In this document: one piece after another, positions 11,824-19,202 of the stretch
Numbering within the stretch: position 1 is the stretch's first letter
Layout: each line of letters begins with the position of its first letter
Assembly: GCA_020637815.1 (NCBI GenBank)
Contig: JACKJS010000001.1
Span: 620,001 to 684,000, forward strand
From: Hyphomicrobiaceae bacterium
Lineage (GTDB): Bacteria > Pseudomonadota > Alphaproteobacteria > Rhizobiales > Methyloligellaceae
Length of the DNA: 64,000 nt
Direction: 5' to 3'
Translations under genes and position numbers: made by a program
Notes under the pieces: generated by a model
Database searches by the model: none
What the model was told of the DNA's origin: nothing
What the model saw: the letters and a program-made list of their open reading frames with translations, nothing else

Positions 11824-11826
11824 AGC

Positions 11827-12108
11827 TCAAGACCCTCGGGACCCTCCCTTCTCGACTGGCTCCTTCTCGACTGGCTCCTTCTCGCCCTTCCGGCGATACC
11901 ACCAGACGGTCATCTGGCGGCGCCAGCGGCGTATGGCCGGCAAATCGACCGAGAGCACGAGAAAGCCCAGCGGAACCATCCAGAACCCGAGAACCGGCAG
12001 GAAGCCAAGCAATCCGCCACCAACAAGCATGGTGCCGAGGCCGATTCGCAGTGGCTTCGAATTTGGCAGACGCAATTGACGGTCGAAAATACGGACCTTG
12101 TGGGCCAT
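11827..12108 (-). CDS. Small inner-membrane protein next to tRNA-Cys
   Basis: 93 aa. Begins MAHKVRIFDRQLRLPNSKPLRIGLG, followed by one long or two short hydrophobic segments (about residues 24-55, GLLGFLPVLGFWMVPLGFLVLSVDLPAIRRW). This Gly/Pro-rich pattern recalls the PGPGW family of putative membrane proteins. The C-terminus is charged and contains a perfect 5-residue duplication (KEPVE KEPVE) encoded by two tandem 15-bp repeats. Convergent with tRNA-Cys. Function unknown. Confidence 0.7.
   Translation of the reverse strand: MAHKVRIFDRQLRLPNSKPLRIGLGTMLVGGGLLGFLPVLGFWMVPLGFLVLSVDLPAIRRWRRQMTVWWYRRKGEKEPVEKEPVEKGGSRGS
11851..11880. repeat. Perfect tandem 15-bp repeat inside a coding region
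   Basis: CTCGACTGGCTCCTT occurs twice back to back (11851-11865, 11866-11880) in the 3' end of the small membrane protein gene. It encodes KEPVE twice, so copy-number change would keep the frame. Likely a slippage-prone microsatellite-like tract. Confidence 0.9.
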
Positions 12109-12336
12109 GTCCTTCTCTGTTGGGTTTCTAATGTTGGGCGACCCAAACCTCTCGCAAACTTGCGTATTTCGCCAATATGGCTCGATTGCGCCGGATGCCG
12201 GAGATAAGGGCTCCGGGCGCGAGCGGCAACCGTCCGCGACTTGGATTGGCCCTACATGCGTAAAGCGCTGGAAAGCCAGTCATCGTTTTGCTATCTAGCG
12301 CATCGGCACGGCGTGACGCGTATCGCGCTGCCCTGA

Positions 12337-12412
12337 TCCCCGGTAGCTCAGTTGGTAGAGCAAGCGGCTGTTAACCGCTGGGTCGCTGGTTCGAGTCCGG
12401 CCCGGGGAGCCA
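12337..12412 (+). tRNA. tRNA-Asn (GTT)
   Basis: 76-nt cloverleaf. The acceptor stem TCCCCGG pairs with CCGGGGA. The D-arm is GCTCAGTTGGTAGAGC, the anticodon stem AGCGG / CCGCT encloses loop CTGTTAA with anticodon GTT, and the T-arm has GGTTCGAGTCC. G discriminator, encoded CCA. GTT reads Asn codons. Confidence 0.96.
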
Positions 12413-12621
12413 ACTTTCCCAATCTCAATTTGACGGTGCTGGCGTGGAAACGCGCCCAGGATGGCGCAAGGTACCGGGCTGAAACGAGCGAAGGGAGCCC
12501 GGACGGGCCCCCTCACCCCCGTAATTACCCGTACGGTGGGCGGGAGACGCATGACAGACCCCGCCATTGGACGAGAACGCACAGCGTTGCAGAGAGTTCC
12601 CGCCCATTTTGCCTCCTGACC

Positions 12622-12658
12622 GGAAAAGAAATGGCGCGGCTTCCGGAGAAGCCACGCC
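12622..12658 (-). terminator. Rho-independent terminator of msrB
   Basis: Downstream of the msrB stop on the minus strand. The stem is GGCG-x-GGCTTC against GAAGCC-x-CGCC (one internal A/C mismatch) with a 4-base loop at 12633-12658, followed on the minus strand by ATTTCTTTTCC. Good position and U-richness for a transcript end. Confidence 0.6.
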
Positions 12659-12686
12659 GAGGGCAGCCTGGGAGGAACTGAATTGG

Positions 12687-13190
12687 TTAAGCGGGCACGA
12701 ATTTGAGCGACAGTCCATTGATGCAATAGCGCAAGCCGGTCGGCTTCGGACCGTCATTGAACACATGGCCCAGGTGTCCGCCGCAACGGCGGCAATGAAC
12801 CTCTTCGCGGAACATGCCCCAGCTGAAGTCCTTTTCCGTACCGATATTGCCTTCGATCGGCTCATAGAAACTCGGCCAGCCCGTTCCGGACTCGAATTTG
12901 GTCTCCGACTTGAAGAGCGGCAGGTCGCAGCCCGCGCAAACGAACGTACCGTTGCGCTTCTCCTTGTTGAGTGGACTGCTCCAACTTGTCTCGGTATCTG
13001 CCTCGCGCAACACCGCGTATTGCTCCGGCGTCAAGACCTTGCGCCACTCCTCGGCGGTCTTCGTCAATTCGAATTTGCCTTCGGCTGCGGCAGGGGCAGG
13101 ACCGCTCTGCCCGCGCAGGATCACTGCACCGGCGACCGCGATGGCCGCGACGCCCGCAGTTCCGAGAAGAATTTGTCGTCGGGTTGCCAT
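12687..13190 (-). CDS. msrB: Exported peptide-methionine (R)-S-oxide reductase
   Basis: 167 aa. Reduces the R epimer of methionine sulfoxide in proteins. The core carries both zinc CxxC pairs (CAGC and CRRCGGHLGHVF), the substrate motif GTGWPSF, and the catalytic cysteine in RYCINGLSL. The N-terminus MATRRQILLGTAGVAAIAVAGAVI is a twin-arginine-like or plain signal/anchor, so the enzyme probably acts in the periplasm or membrane-attached. Start set at the ATG before TRRQ; the frame continues 45 bases upstream without a better start. A terminator-like hairpin follows the gene. Confidence 0.92.
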   Translation of the reverse strand: MATRRQILLGTAGVAAIAVAGAVILRGQSGPAPAAAEGKFELTKTAEEWRKVLTPEQYAVLREADTETSWSSPLNKEKRNGTFVCAGCDLPLFKSETKFESGTGWPSFYEPIEGNIGTEKDFSWGMFREEVHCRRCGGHLGHVFNDGPKPTGLRYCINGLSLKFVPA

Positions 13191-13357
13191 GATCGCTCCT
13201 TCCCCACTGGCGGTTCGTTCGATGCCGTTCGCCAAGTGTGTCAGGCTAAATCTATGAGCTTGCTGGCAGTCTTCAATTCAACTTCCGCGCACGCACGTTC
13301 ACGACCGCTTTATCGGCATCGCTAGGCCGGTCCGTGTTCCCGTAGCGCGAGGCAGGT

Positions 13358-14200
13358 CTACCCGCGGGAGTTGATGTGTGAGGCCGGGATTACAATCTCG
13401 CAGCGGACGCCCTGCACGGGGAATGACAACGCTACTTCGCCGGCAAGGGCCTTTCCGACGACATTCTCGAGCATGGCGCGTCCAAAGCCTGATCGCGACG
13501 GCGCCTGCACGTCAGGTCCCCCGCACTCTTCCCATGTGAGCTTCAGCGCCTTCTCGTTCTCACACACATTCCAGCCGACATGGACCAGACCTTCGGCAGT
13601 GGACAGCGACCCATATTTCTCCGCGTTCGCGGTCAGCTCATGGAGCGCGAGACCGAGATTGTGCACGGCCTCTGGCTTAAGCACGACATCCTCACCTTCG
13701 ATCGCCACCCGGCTGCCCGCTCCATTGGCGTGGGCGTCCAATTGCTGCTCCACCAGCATCCGCAACGACGCGCCATGCCAATCGTCCGCGACGAGCAGGT
13801 CGTGCGACATACCAATGGCATGAAGCCGCGCCCCGAACCGGTCGAGGAACTCATCGACCGTGTCGGTTTGCCGTGCGGTTTGCCGCGCGATGGCTTGGAT
13901 CACAGCCAGGAGGTTCTTGGACCGGTGAGTCAGCTCGCGCAGCAAGAGCCTAAGCTGCTTTTCACTCGCCGCGCGTTCGGCGTCGAAGAGCCGCTCGGCG
14001 TCCGCCAATTCCTTCGTACGCCGATCGAGATGCGCTTCGAGCACGGCTTGCTCTTCGTCCCGCGCACGGGCCCTCTTGCGAGTGGTGTAGACGTAAATCA
14101 GAAGTCCGAAGACAACGAGAAGGCCGAGCAACGTGAGGGCCGTCCCGGTGGCAGGGCTCATATGCGCCTGCAGGGTGCTCAAAGAGAGCGTGGTGCTCAT
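13358..14200 (-). CDS. Membrane sensor histidine kinase of the HWE/HisKA_2 class
   Basis: 280 aa. One transmembrane helix at about residues 17-38 (ALTLLGLLVVFGLLIYVYTT), then a coiled coil (about 40-80), then the dimerisation and phospho-acceptor block RELTHRSKNLLAVIQAIARQT with His near residue 91. The ATPase domain has ALHELTANAEKYGSLS (N box) and GFGRAMLENVVGKAL. This atypical kinase class phosphorylates PhyR-type regulators in Alphaproteobacteria. It has no extracytoplasmic sensor domain, and it sits 2 kb from phyR-nepR-ecfG. It is therefore a good candidate PhyK-like kinase for the general stress response, but the target is inferred from proximity. Confidence 0.8.
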   Translation of the reverse strand: MSTTLSLSTLQAHMSPATGTALTLLGLLVVFGLLIYVYTTRKRARARDEEQAVLEAHLDRRTKELADAERLFDAERAASEKQLRLLLRELTHRSKNLLAVIQAIARQTARQTDTVDEFLDRFGARLHAIGMSHDLLVADDWHGASLRMLVEQQLDAHANGAGSRVAIEGEDVVLKPEAVHNLGLALHELTANAEKYGSLSTAEGLVHVGWNVCENEKALKLTWEECGGPDVQAPSRSGFGRAMLENVVGKALAGEVALSFPVQGVRCEIVIPASHINSRG

Positions 14201-14268
14201 CGCAACTCGTTACTCCATCCCATTACGCCGGCATGCAGGCCTTACCCGAGGCGTCACGAACGCGCGCC

Positions 14269-14427
14269 TTAGACGAGCGCAGCGATCAGCGTAACCAGAA
14301 AGACCAGGACGAAAATGAAAAACAGGACCCGCGCGACCCCGCCTGCGGCCGAAGCCACGCCACCGAAGCCGAAAATACCGGCGATCAAAGCCACGACGGC
14401 AAAAATGATGGCCCAATAGAGTAACAT
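14269..14427 (-). CDS. DUF1328-family small membrane protein
   Basis: 52 codons, starting MLLYWAIIFAVVALIAGIFG and ending LVTLIAALV, with two hydrophobic helices around a Gly/Ala turn (GGVASAAGGVARV). This is the UPF0391/DUF1328 pattern, a family of about 55-aa inner-membrane peptides that often lies beside stress-response genes. Located between the HWE kinase and the response regulator on the same strand. Function unknown; the coding call rests on the full-length family match. Confidence 0.78.
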   Translation of the reverse strand: MLLYWAIIFAVVALIAGIFGFGGVASAAGGVARVLFFIFVLVFLVTLIAALV

Positions 14428-14523
14428 GGAAGACCTCGCCCATCGTTCGTCCGCTTAGCTTAGCGTCTGAGACAGCGCGTTGGTCAAACGCCCAGTTGCC
14501 TGAATTGTTGCACCCTGGCGGGG

Positions 14524-14979
14524 TCAAAATCCCGCGACCGCCGCAAGGAGTTCTTGGTCGGTGAACGGTTTGCGGACCAAGGGCGCCGCGCTGTGCGTGG
14601 GCGGAAGACTTTCGCGCCCATATCCGCTGACAAAGGCGAAGGGCAGTCCACGAGAGGCCAACGCGTCAGCGATCCGGCTTGCCGACTCTCCGCCGAGATG
14701 CGCATCGAGCAGCGCGCCGCGGAGTGGGCCATTCTCAATCGCCGCAAGCGCGTCGCTGACCGTGCTCGCCGGGCCAGCCACCGAAAGGCCCGCATTCTCG
14801 AGAGCCGCAACGATATCGAGAGCAATGAGAAACTCGTCCTCCACCACTAGGATGGGATTTGCATTCGTCACTCCGAGTTCCTCCCGTGCCTTGATCGGCT
14901 CGTACGCAACGCTGCGCCGCGGCGTGTATCCATCGGAAACGTAGGTATTGACGACCGGTTTCGCCAGTCCAGGCGGCAT
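14524..14979 (-). CDS. Single-domain response regulator
   Basis: 151 aa. A receiver domain occupies about residues 38-150: acidic pair in PILVVEDEFLIALDI, phospho-acceptor Asp in GALLDAHLGGE, switch Ser in FAFVSGYG, and Lys in VRKPFTDQEL. There is no output domain, so it probably acts as a phosphate shuttle or sink. Placed between the HWE kinase and PhyR, it may modulate general stress signalling. I start it at the ATG at 14979; the frame also runs 39 bases upstream through a 20-bp tandem repeat that would not be frame-neutral. Confidence 0.8.
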   Translation of the reverse strand: MPPGLAKPVVNTYVSDGYTPRRSVAYEPIKAREELGVTNANPILVVEDEFLIALDIVAALENAGLSVAGPASTVSDALAAIENGPLRGALLDAHLGGESASRIADALASRGLPFAFVSGYGRESLPPTHSAAPLVRKPFTDQELLAAVAGF

Positions 14980-15017
14980 GTGTTCCGCGCCGATCCAATG
15001 TGCTCCGCGCGAATCCA
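14978..15017. repeat. Tandem pair of 20-bp direct repeats upstream of the response regulator
   Basis: Two adjacent 20-bp units, ATGTGTTCCGCGCCGATCCA and ATGTGCTCCGCGCGAATCCA (3 mismatches), fill 14978-15017. They lie at the 5' end of the leftward response regulator and upstream of the rightward DUF3309 gene. They may be a regulator binding pair or a local duplication. Confidence 0.7.
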
Positions 15018-15125
15018 ACGCGGAACCGTTATGCGCCGCGCGGAATCCTGGCGCGACGCAGAGAATAGTCTATGGTCGGCACCAATCGGACGATCACCCG
15101 GACAACCCATGCTCAGGGACACGAA

Positions 15126-15281
15126 ATGGGCCCGACGGTTCTGCTCATTATCTTGGTCGCGGTGCTTCTCGCCGTATTGCCGGCGTGGCCCTATAGCCGC
15201 GCGTGGGGATCGTTTCCGGCCGGCCTCGTCGGCCTGATAATCGTCCTCCTATTGGTGCTGATGTTCTTCAACAAGATCTAG
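15126..15281 (+). CDS. DUF3309-family small membrane protein
   Basis: 51 aa, MGPTVLLIILVAVLLAVLPAW then PYSRAWGSFPAGLVGLIIVLLLVLMFF. Two hydrophobic helices with the conserved WPYSR-WG turn are diagnostic of DUF3309, a family of roughly 50-aa inner-membrane peptides common in Alphaproteobacteria and often under the EcfG regulon. The frame opens 54 bases earlier, but the ATG at 15126 gives the family start. Divergent from the response regulator. Confidence 0.8.
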   Translation: MGPTVLLIILVAVLLAVLPAWPYSRAWGSFPAGLVGLIIVLLLVLMFFNKI

Positions 15282-15327
15282 GACCGACCGCCGCCGATCC
15301 CGCAGACCGGCCGCCGGTATCAGCCGG

Positions 15328-16119
15328 TCACGCCTTCCGTTTGGCGTGCTGCTCGAAGAACAGGGCCTGGGACACGATGGCCTTCACCGTGTCGGGCTGG
15401 TAGGGCTTTGTGATCAAAAACGCCGGCTCCGGCCGCTCGCCGGTGAGCAGGCGATCCGGATAGGCCGTGATGAAGATGACCGGAACCTCGAAGGAGCCAA
15501 GTATCTCGTTGACTGCATCGAGGCCGGAACTGCCGTCGGCGAGTTGAATATCGGCGAGCACCAGACCGGGCTTGTGGTTTGACGCCGCATTGACCGCCTC
15601 GGCGTGCGTCCGGGCGACGCCGGCCACCCGATGGCCCAGCCCTTCGACGATACTCTCCAGATCCATGGCGATCATTGGTTCGTCCTCGATGATGAGCACG
15701 TCCGTGGCGACCTGCGCGGCGATCTCGCGCCCGGCGTCATCCAGAAGCGCAAGAACGTTGCTGGGCGTGGTGTTGAGGATTTCGGCGGCCTCGTCGGCCG
15801 AGAAGCCCTCCACGGAGCATAGGACGAAGGCCTGACGGGCCAACGGCGTGATCTGCTCCAAATGACGGTCGACCGGCGTATCGCCCCTGTCGAAGACCTC
15901 CGTCTTCAGATTCAACCCTACGGAGTTCCACATGCTGACGAAGGTCCGGTAGAGCGCCACCCGCGAGCCGAGACTGTCGTCGAACAGCGACGAATCCTCG
16001 GCTAGGACCTGCAATGTCGCCGCCACGTAAGCATCCCCTGCAGTTTGGGAGCCCGAGAGCGCGCGTGCGAAACGTCGCAGCAGGGGCAGGTGCGGCGCAA
16101 TAGATTGAGACAGCTGCAT
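15328..16119 (-). CDS. phyR: General stress response regulator PhyR
   Basis: 263 aa. The N-terminal half (residues 1-125) is a sigma-factor-like domain (LPLLRRFARALSGSQTAGDAYVAATL and EGFSADEAAEILNTTPSNVLALL). The C-terminal half is a receiver domain with DVLIIEDEPMIAMDLE, phospho-Asp in LVLADIQLADGSSG, and KPYQPDTV. Upon phosphorylation PhyR sequesters the anti-sigma factor NepR by mimicking EcfG and so frees the sigma factor. Divergently transcribed from nepR-ecfG, the classic arrangement. The start is at MQLSQSIAP; the open frame upstream to 16302 lies in the intergenic promoter region. Confidence 0.95.
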   Translation of the reverse strand: MQLSQSIAPHLPLLRRFARALSGSQTAGDAYVAATLQVLAEDSSLFDDSLGSRVALYRTFVSMWNSVGLNLKTEVFDRGDTPVDRHLEQITPLARQAFVLCSVEGFSADEAAEILNTTPSNVLALLDDAGREIAAQVATDVLIIEDEPMIAMDLESIVEGLGHRVAGVARTHAEAVNAASNHKPGLVLADIQLADGSSGLDAVNEILGSFEVPVIFITAYPDRLLTGERPEPAFLITKPYQPDTVKAIVSQALFFEQHAKRKA

Positions 16120-16262
16120 GAAACGTTGCTCCCCTCGAGGGCAATAGAACTTCGTCGATCGATCGACCCATTCTCTCACACAGAGGGGCCAAAGAAACAA
16201 TGCGCGTGAGCCGCATTGCGTGGAAACCTCTCCCCAAACTTCGGCAAAACTATCGCGGGCTT

Positions 16263-16287
16263 GGAACCGATTGGAGGATCGTGGGTT
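16263..16287 (+). promoter_or_regulatory. Candidate EcfG promoter of nepR-ecfG
   Basis: GGAAC at 16263-16267 and GGTT at 16284-16287 are separated by 16 bases. This fits the EcfG-type consensus GGAAC-N16/17-CGTT except for the first base of the -10. It lies 70 bp upstream of the nepR start, on the correct strand, and would give positive autoregulation as known for this sigma factor. Confidence 0.6.
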
Positions 16288-16356
16288 TTTCGGGTGCAGC
16301 AACGCAGCGGTTATCGGTTACAATCCGCAAGCGGACCGAACCGACAAGGAACCGTT

Positions 16357-16599
16357 GTGACCGAAGACGAGAACGATAAGGCTCCCAGGCGCATGGCCGT
16401 CGACGCCAGTAAAAGTACAGATCGGCAAGGCGCAGTGGGTATCACGCCGGAATCAAAGCCGGATACGAGTATGTCACCCGCACTTCAGGCCCACATTGGC
16501 AGGCAGGTTCGCGCCATGTTCGACTCCGTTGCGGACGAACCTGTTCCCGAGCATCTGCTGAGACTCCTCAAGGACCTCGACAAGAGCGGAGAGAATTGA
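16357..16599 (+). CDS. nepR: Anti-sigma factor NepR
   Basis: 80 aa. C-terminal half ALQAHIGRQVRAMFDSVADEPVPEHLLRLLKDLDKS is the NepR signature, two helices that wrap EcfG or PhyR. The N-terminal 40 residues are charged and probably disordered. Chosen GTG start with AAGGA 8 bases upstream; the frame is open further back but crosses the candidate EcfG promoter. The stop is directly followed by the ecfG start, so the two are translationally coupled. Confidence 0.9.
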   Translation: MTEDENDKAPRRMAVDASKSTDRQGAVGITPESKPDTSMSPALQAHIGRQVRAMFDSVADEPVPEHLLRLLKDLDKSGEN

Positions 16600-16600
16600 C

Positions 16601-17158
16601 TTGCCCCGCACCGTATCACCGGGCCTCAAGGAAGCTCTCGTGGCCCAAATCGGCAATCTGCGCGCCTTCGCGGTATCGCTTTGCGGCGACCGCGAGCGGG
16701 CCGACGATCTCGTGCAGGAGACGCTTTTCAAGGCTTGGAACCATCTCGACTCATTCGAAGAAGGAACGAATCTGAAGGCGTGGCTCTTCACCATCCTTCG
16801 GAACACCTATTTCTCGGAACGCCGCCGAAAGAAGCGCGAAGTGGAGGATGTGGACGGCGCATACGCGGCCCGGCTCTCGTCCATCCCCGAGCAGCATGGC
16901 CACATGGACATGCAGGATTTCCAGGACGCCCTGTCCGAACTTCCCGACGATCAGCGCGAAGCGCTTGTGCTCGTGGGCGCAGCCGGCTTTTCGTATGAAG
17001 AGGCGGCCGAAATTTCCGGATGCGCCGTCGGCACGATCAAGAGCCGTGTCAACCGCGCCCGGCGCCGCCTCGCCGATGCGTTGAAGCTCGACGCGGCGGA
17101 TGAGAGTGATGACGAGAGGTCCGAGACGACGCCGGTCCCGGAGTCGCGAAGCGCCTGA
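16601..17158 (+). CDS. ecfG: ECF sigma factor EcfG (general stress response)
   Basis: 185 aa. Region 2 (LRAFAVSLCGDRERADDLVQETLFKAW, then SFEEGTNLKAWLFTILRNTYFSERRR) and region 4 (LSELPDDQREALVLVGAAGFSYEEAAEISGCAVGTIKSRVNRARRRL) are both complete. The linker and the acidic C-terminal tail match EcfG (ECF15) sigma factors. The start codon is TTG, one base after the nepR stop, which keeps expression below or equal to its anti-sigma factor. Partner of the NepR/PhyR switch. Confidence 0.94.
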   Translation: MPRTVSPGLKEALVAQIGNLRAFAVSLCGDRERADDLVQETLFKAWNHLDSFEEGTNLKAWLFTILRNTYFSERRRKKREVEDVDGAYAARLSSIPEQHGHMDMQDFQDALSELPDDQREALVLVGAAGFSYEEAAEISGCAVGTIKSRVNRARRRLADALKLDAADESDDERSETTPVPESRSA

Positions 17159-17182
17159 CGCGTCGCGGCGGATTGCGGCGTC

Positions 17183-18154
17183 TCATTTCACCAGCCAAAT
17201 GAACGCGCTCATGGTGATGAGCGAACCGAAGGTACTTATCAGAAGCGCGGAGGCCGCTTCGGGAATGGCTACGCGGTATTGGACGGCCAGCATGACGACG
17301 AGCGTTACCGCCGGAAGTGCGGTCGTGACGACCGTCTGACTGAGAAGCGGATTGCCGTAGCCAAGCGCCAGCATGCCGAGGCAAACGACCGCCGGCTGTA
17401 ATACGTTCTTGATGAACACCAGGATCACGACCGGTGCATTCAGTGTCACCTTGTAACCGGCAAGAATGATCCCGGCCGTAAAAAGAGCGACGCCGGCCGA
17501 GGAGTGTCCGAGGAGCGACATGGACCCTTCCACGAGCTTCGGCAGCTGAATATTCATCAGCACCAGGATGAATCCCGAGCACGGCAGCCACACCATCGGC
17601 TGTTTCAGCGATTGAAGCACCTTGCCGAGCATGTCGAGCTGACGCTTGGGCGGCTCTGCCTGGGTTCCGGTTTCCGGAACCGCCTCGGTGGCACTGGTGG
17701 TGTCGAGCGCGAGTAAGATGAGTGTCGCTGGAAGCAGGAAAATGGATATGACGATACCGCCAACAGCGATGGGGATGTCGGCGGTCGTACCGTAGAGATA
17801 CCCCAACACGGGCACGCCGACGAAGGCCGTACTCGGGGCCGATGCCATCAATGCGCGGAGCGCGCTCAATCCCGGTGGATGACGGAGTACGAAGATCGCA
17901 ACGACAAGCACCGCCGCATAGGTTCCGACCATCGCAAGCGTAAGGAACACCAGGAGCGGCAGATCGGCGAGTAATTCGTCCCGTCCCGCGCTCAGAACGC
18001 CCACGAAAAGGGCGAGCGGCAAGGCGTAGGTCATCACCATCCGGTTGAGCGTCGGGACCTCGTTTTGCGAGAAATCGTGATGCCGTGCAGCGAAGTAGCC
18101 GAGCAATATCGTGATGATCGCCGGAAGCAGCGCGCCTAAGATCTCTCCGAGCAT
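17183..18154 (-). CDS. AEC-family transporter (auxin efflux carrier type)
   Basis: 323 aa with about 10 predicted transmembrane helices in a 5+5 inverted arrangement. N-terminal LGALLPAIITILLGYFAARH and the Pro/Asn-containing crossover motifs (LNRMVMTYALPLALFVGVL, APSTAFVGVPVLGYLYG) are typical of AEC permeases for small organic acids such as malate or malonate. A hydrophilic loop at about residues 165-185 separates the halves. Convergent with ecfG, 24 bp apart. The substrate cannot be told from the sequence. Confidence 0.85.
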   Translation of the reverse strand: MLGEILGALLPAIITILLGYFAARHHDFSQNEVPTLNRMVMTYALPLALFVGVLSAGRDELLADLPLLVFLTLAMVGTYAAVLVVAIFVLRHPPGLSALRALMASAPSTAFVGVPVLGYLYGTTADIPIAVGGIVISIFLLPATLILLALDTTSATEAVPETGTQAEPPKRQLDMLGKVLQSLKQPMVWLPCSGFILVLMNIQLPKLVEGSMSLLGHSSAGVALFTAGIILAGYKVTLNAPVVILVFIKNVLQPAVVCLGMLALGYGNPLLSQTVVTTALPAVTLVVMLAVQYRVAIPEAASALLISTFGSLITMSAFIWLVK

Positions 18155-18566
18155 TGGAATTCCCTACGGCCTTTCGTCAGCCTGCCCCGCCCTAGCCGCC
18201 CGTCAAACGCACCTCCCGCGGCACACGCGATCGCGTACCTTCGCGAGGATGCGGCGTCGGCGCCGGTTAGGCTACGATACCTGGGGCCCGAATTCATTGG
18301 GCGGGACTCAAAAAATCGATCCCCTCTTGATGTCCGGTCTCTCCGACCAAATGTGTAGGTCTCGTCCGGGCCGGCTTGGAGGCTTTGAGCGGCGACGCTC
18401 AGATTTCAGGATTCTGTACGCTGCTTGTCCGGAACGGTGCGCAAATTGCGCGAGCCGAGTGCCGCGTCCCTAACCCAGGAAGCGAGAACAAGTGCTCTTT
18501 CGTCGATTGGTTGCAATACGGGCGCACTAAGTTCCAATTTTTCGTCCTAGCCCCAAGAGATACGAC
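18155..18566. other. Intergenic region upstream of AEC transporter and helical protein
   Basis: 412 bases between two divergent genes. No supported reading frame. Two hairpins are seen: TGAGCG / CGCTCA closed by a GCGA (GNRA-type) tetraloop at 18386-18401, and a near-palindrome GCGCAA-A-TTGCGC at about 18437-18449. The latter follows a GGAAC (18431) that lacks an EcfG -10 at the right distance. This should contain both promoters and perhaps a leader RNA. Confidence 0.45.
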
Positions 18567-19103
18567 ATGACCGACGATCTCAAAGAGACTGAACAAGCCG
18601 ACATGACCGGCCAGACCACAAATTCCGAAGCGGCTGACCAGGCCGACAAGGAATGGGAAGACTTGCGACGCGAGCTCGAAACGCTTGGCGAGCAGGTGCG
18701 ATCCTTACGCGATCACGCCGGCGCTCTTGGCGAAACCGTTCTGGGCAACATCGAATTGCGCTTCCAGGATGTATTGAGCCGTGCCCACGCCTATCGCAAT
18801 ACGACGGAGTCCCAAATGGACGCGTTGCGGAAGCTCGCTCTCTCGCAAGCCGGCGAAACGCAGAAGTCCCTTAGAGAGACCGGTATGAAGTCCGCCGAGG
18901 CGGCCAAGGACAAGGCCCGCGAAATGTGGGACCGGGCCGAACCGCTTCGCCAGGGTGCCCAGGAAGTAGGACAAGGCTTTGTGCGGGCATGGTCCGAACT
19001 CGCTGGCTCATTCGGGAAAGCCGCCGAAAAGATGCAGGCGGATAGGACCATGAACACGGCGGAAAACGGGGAATCGAAGCCGAAAGAGAACTTTCCATCC
19101 TGA
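18567..19103 (+). CDS. Unknown amphipathic helical protein (phasin- or apolipoprotein-like)
   Basis: 178 aa, no signal peptide, no transmembrane helix and no cysteine. Almost all of residues 25-160 should be helical with heptad-like spacing (WEDLRRELETLGEQVRSLRDHAGALGETV, then SQMDALRKLALSQAGETQKSLRETGMKSAEAAKDKAREMWDRAEPLRQ). The Ala/Lys/Glu composition resembles phasins or LEA/apolipoprotein-like stress proteins, but I find no diagnostic motif. Downstream is the convergent pabBC gene. Proximity to the stress-response block suggests, but does not show, stress regulation. Confidence 0.6.
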   Translation: MTDDLKETEQADMTGQTTNSEAADQADKEWEDLRRELETLGEQVRSLRDHAGALGETVLGNIELRFQDVLSRAHAYRNTTESQMDALRKLALSQAGETQKSLRETGMKSAEAAKDKAREMWDRAEPLRQGAQEVGQGFVRAWSELAGSFGKAAEKMQADRTMNTAENGESKPKENFPS

Positions 19104-19202
19104 CACATCGCTCTCGATATTTTTCGCAGAGCCCATATCGGAAGAATGCTCCGGTCGTCTGACCTAGGCACTCTCCCTTGGGATAAGAGGGACGGACCTT
19201 TC

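Noticed and set aside
15022..15050. GGAACCGTT next to the DUF3309 gene as an EcfG promoter
   Set aside because: GGAAC and CGTT overlap directly instead of being 16-17 bases apart.
18431..18455. GGAAC upstream of the helical protein as an EcfG promoter
   Set aside because: No GTT-containing -10 at 16 or 17 bases.
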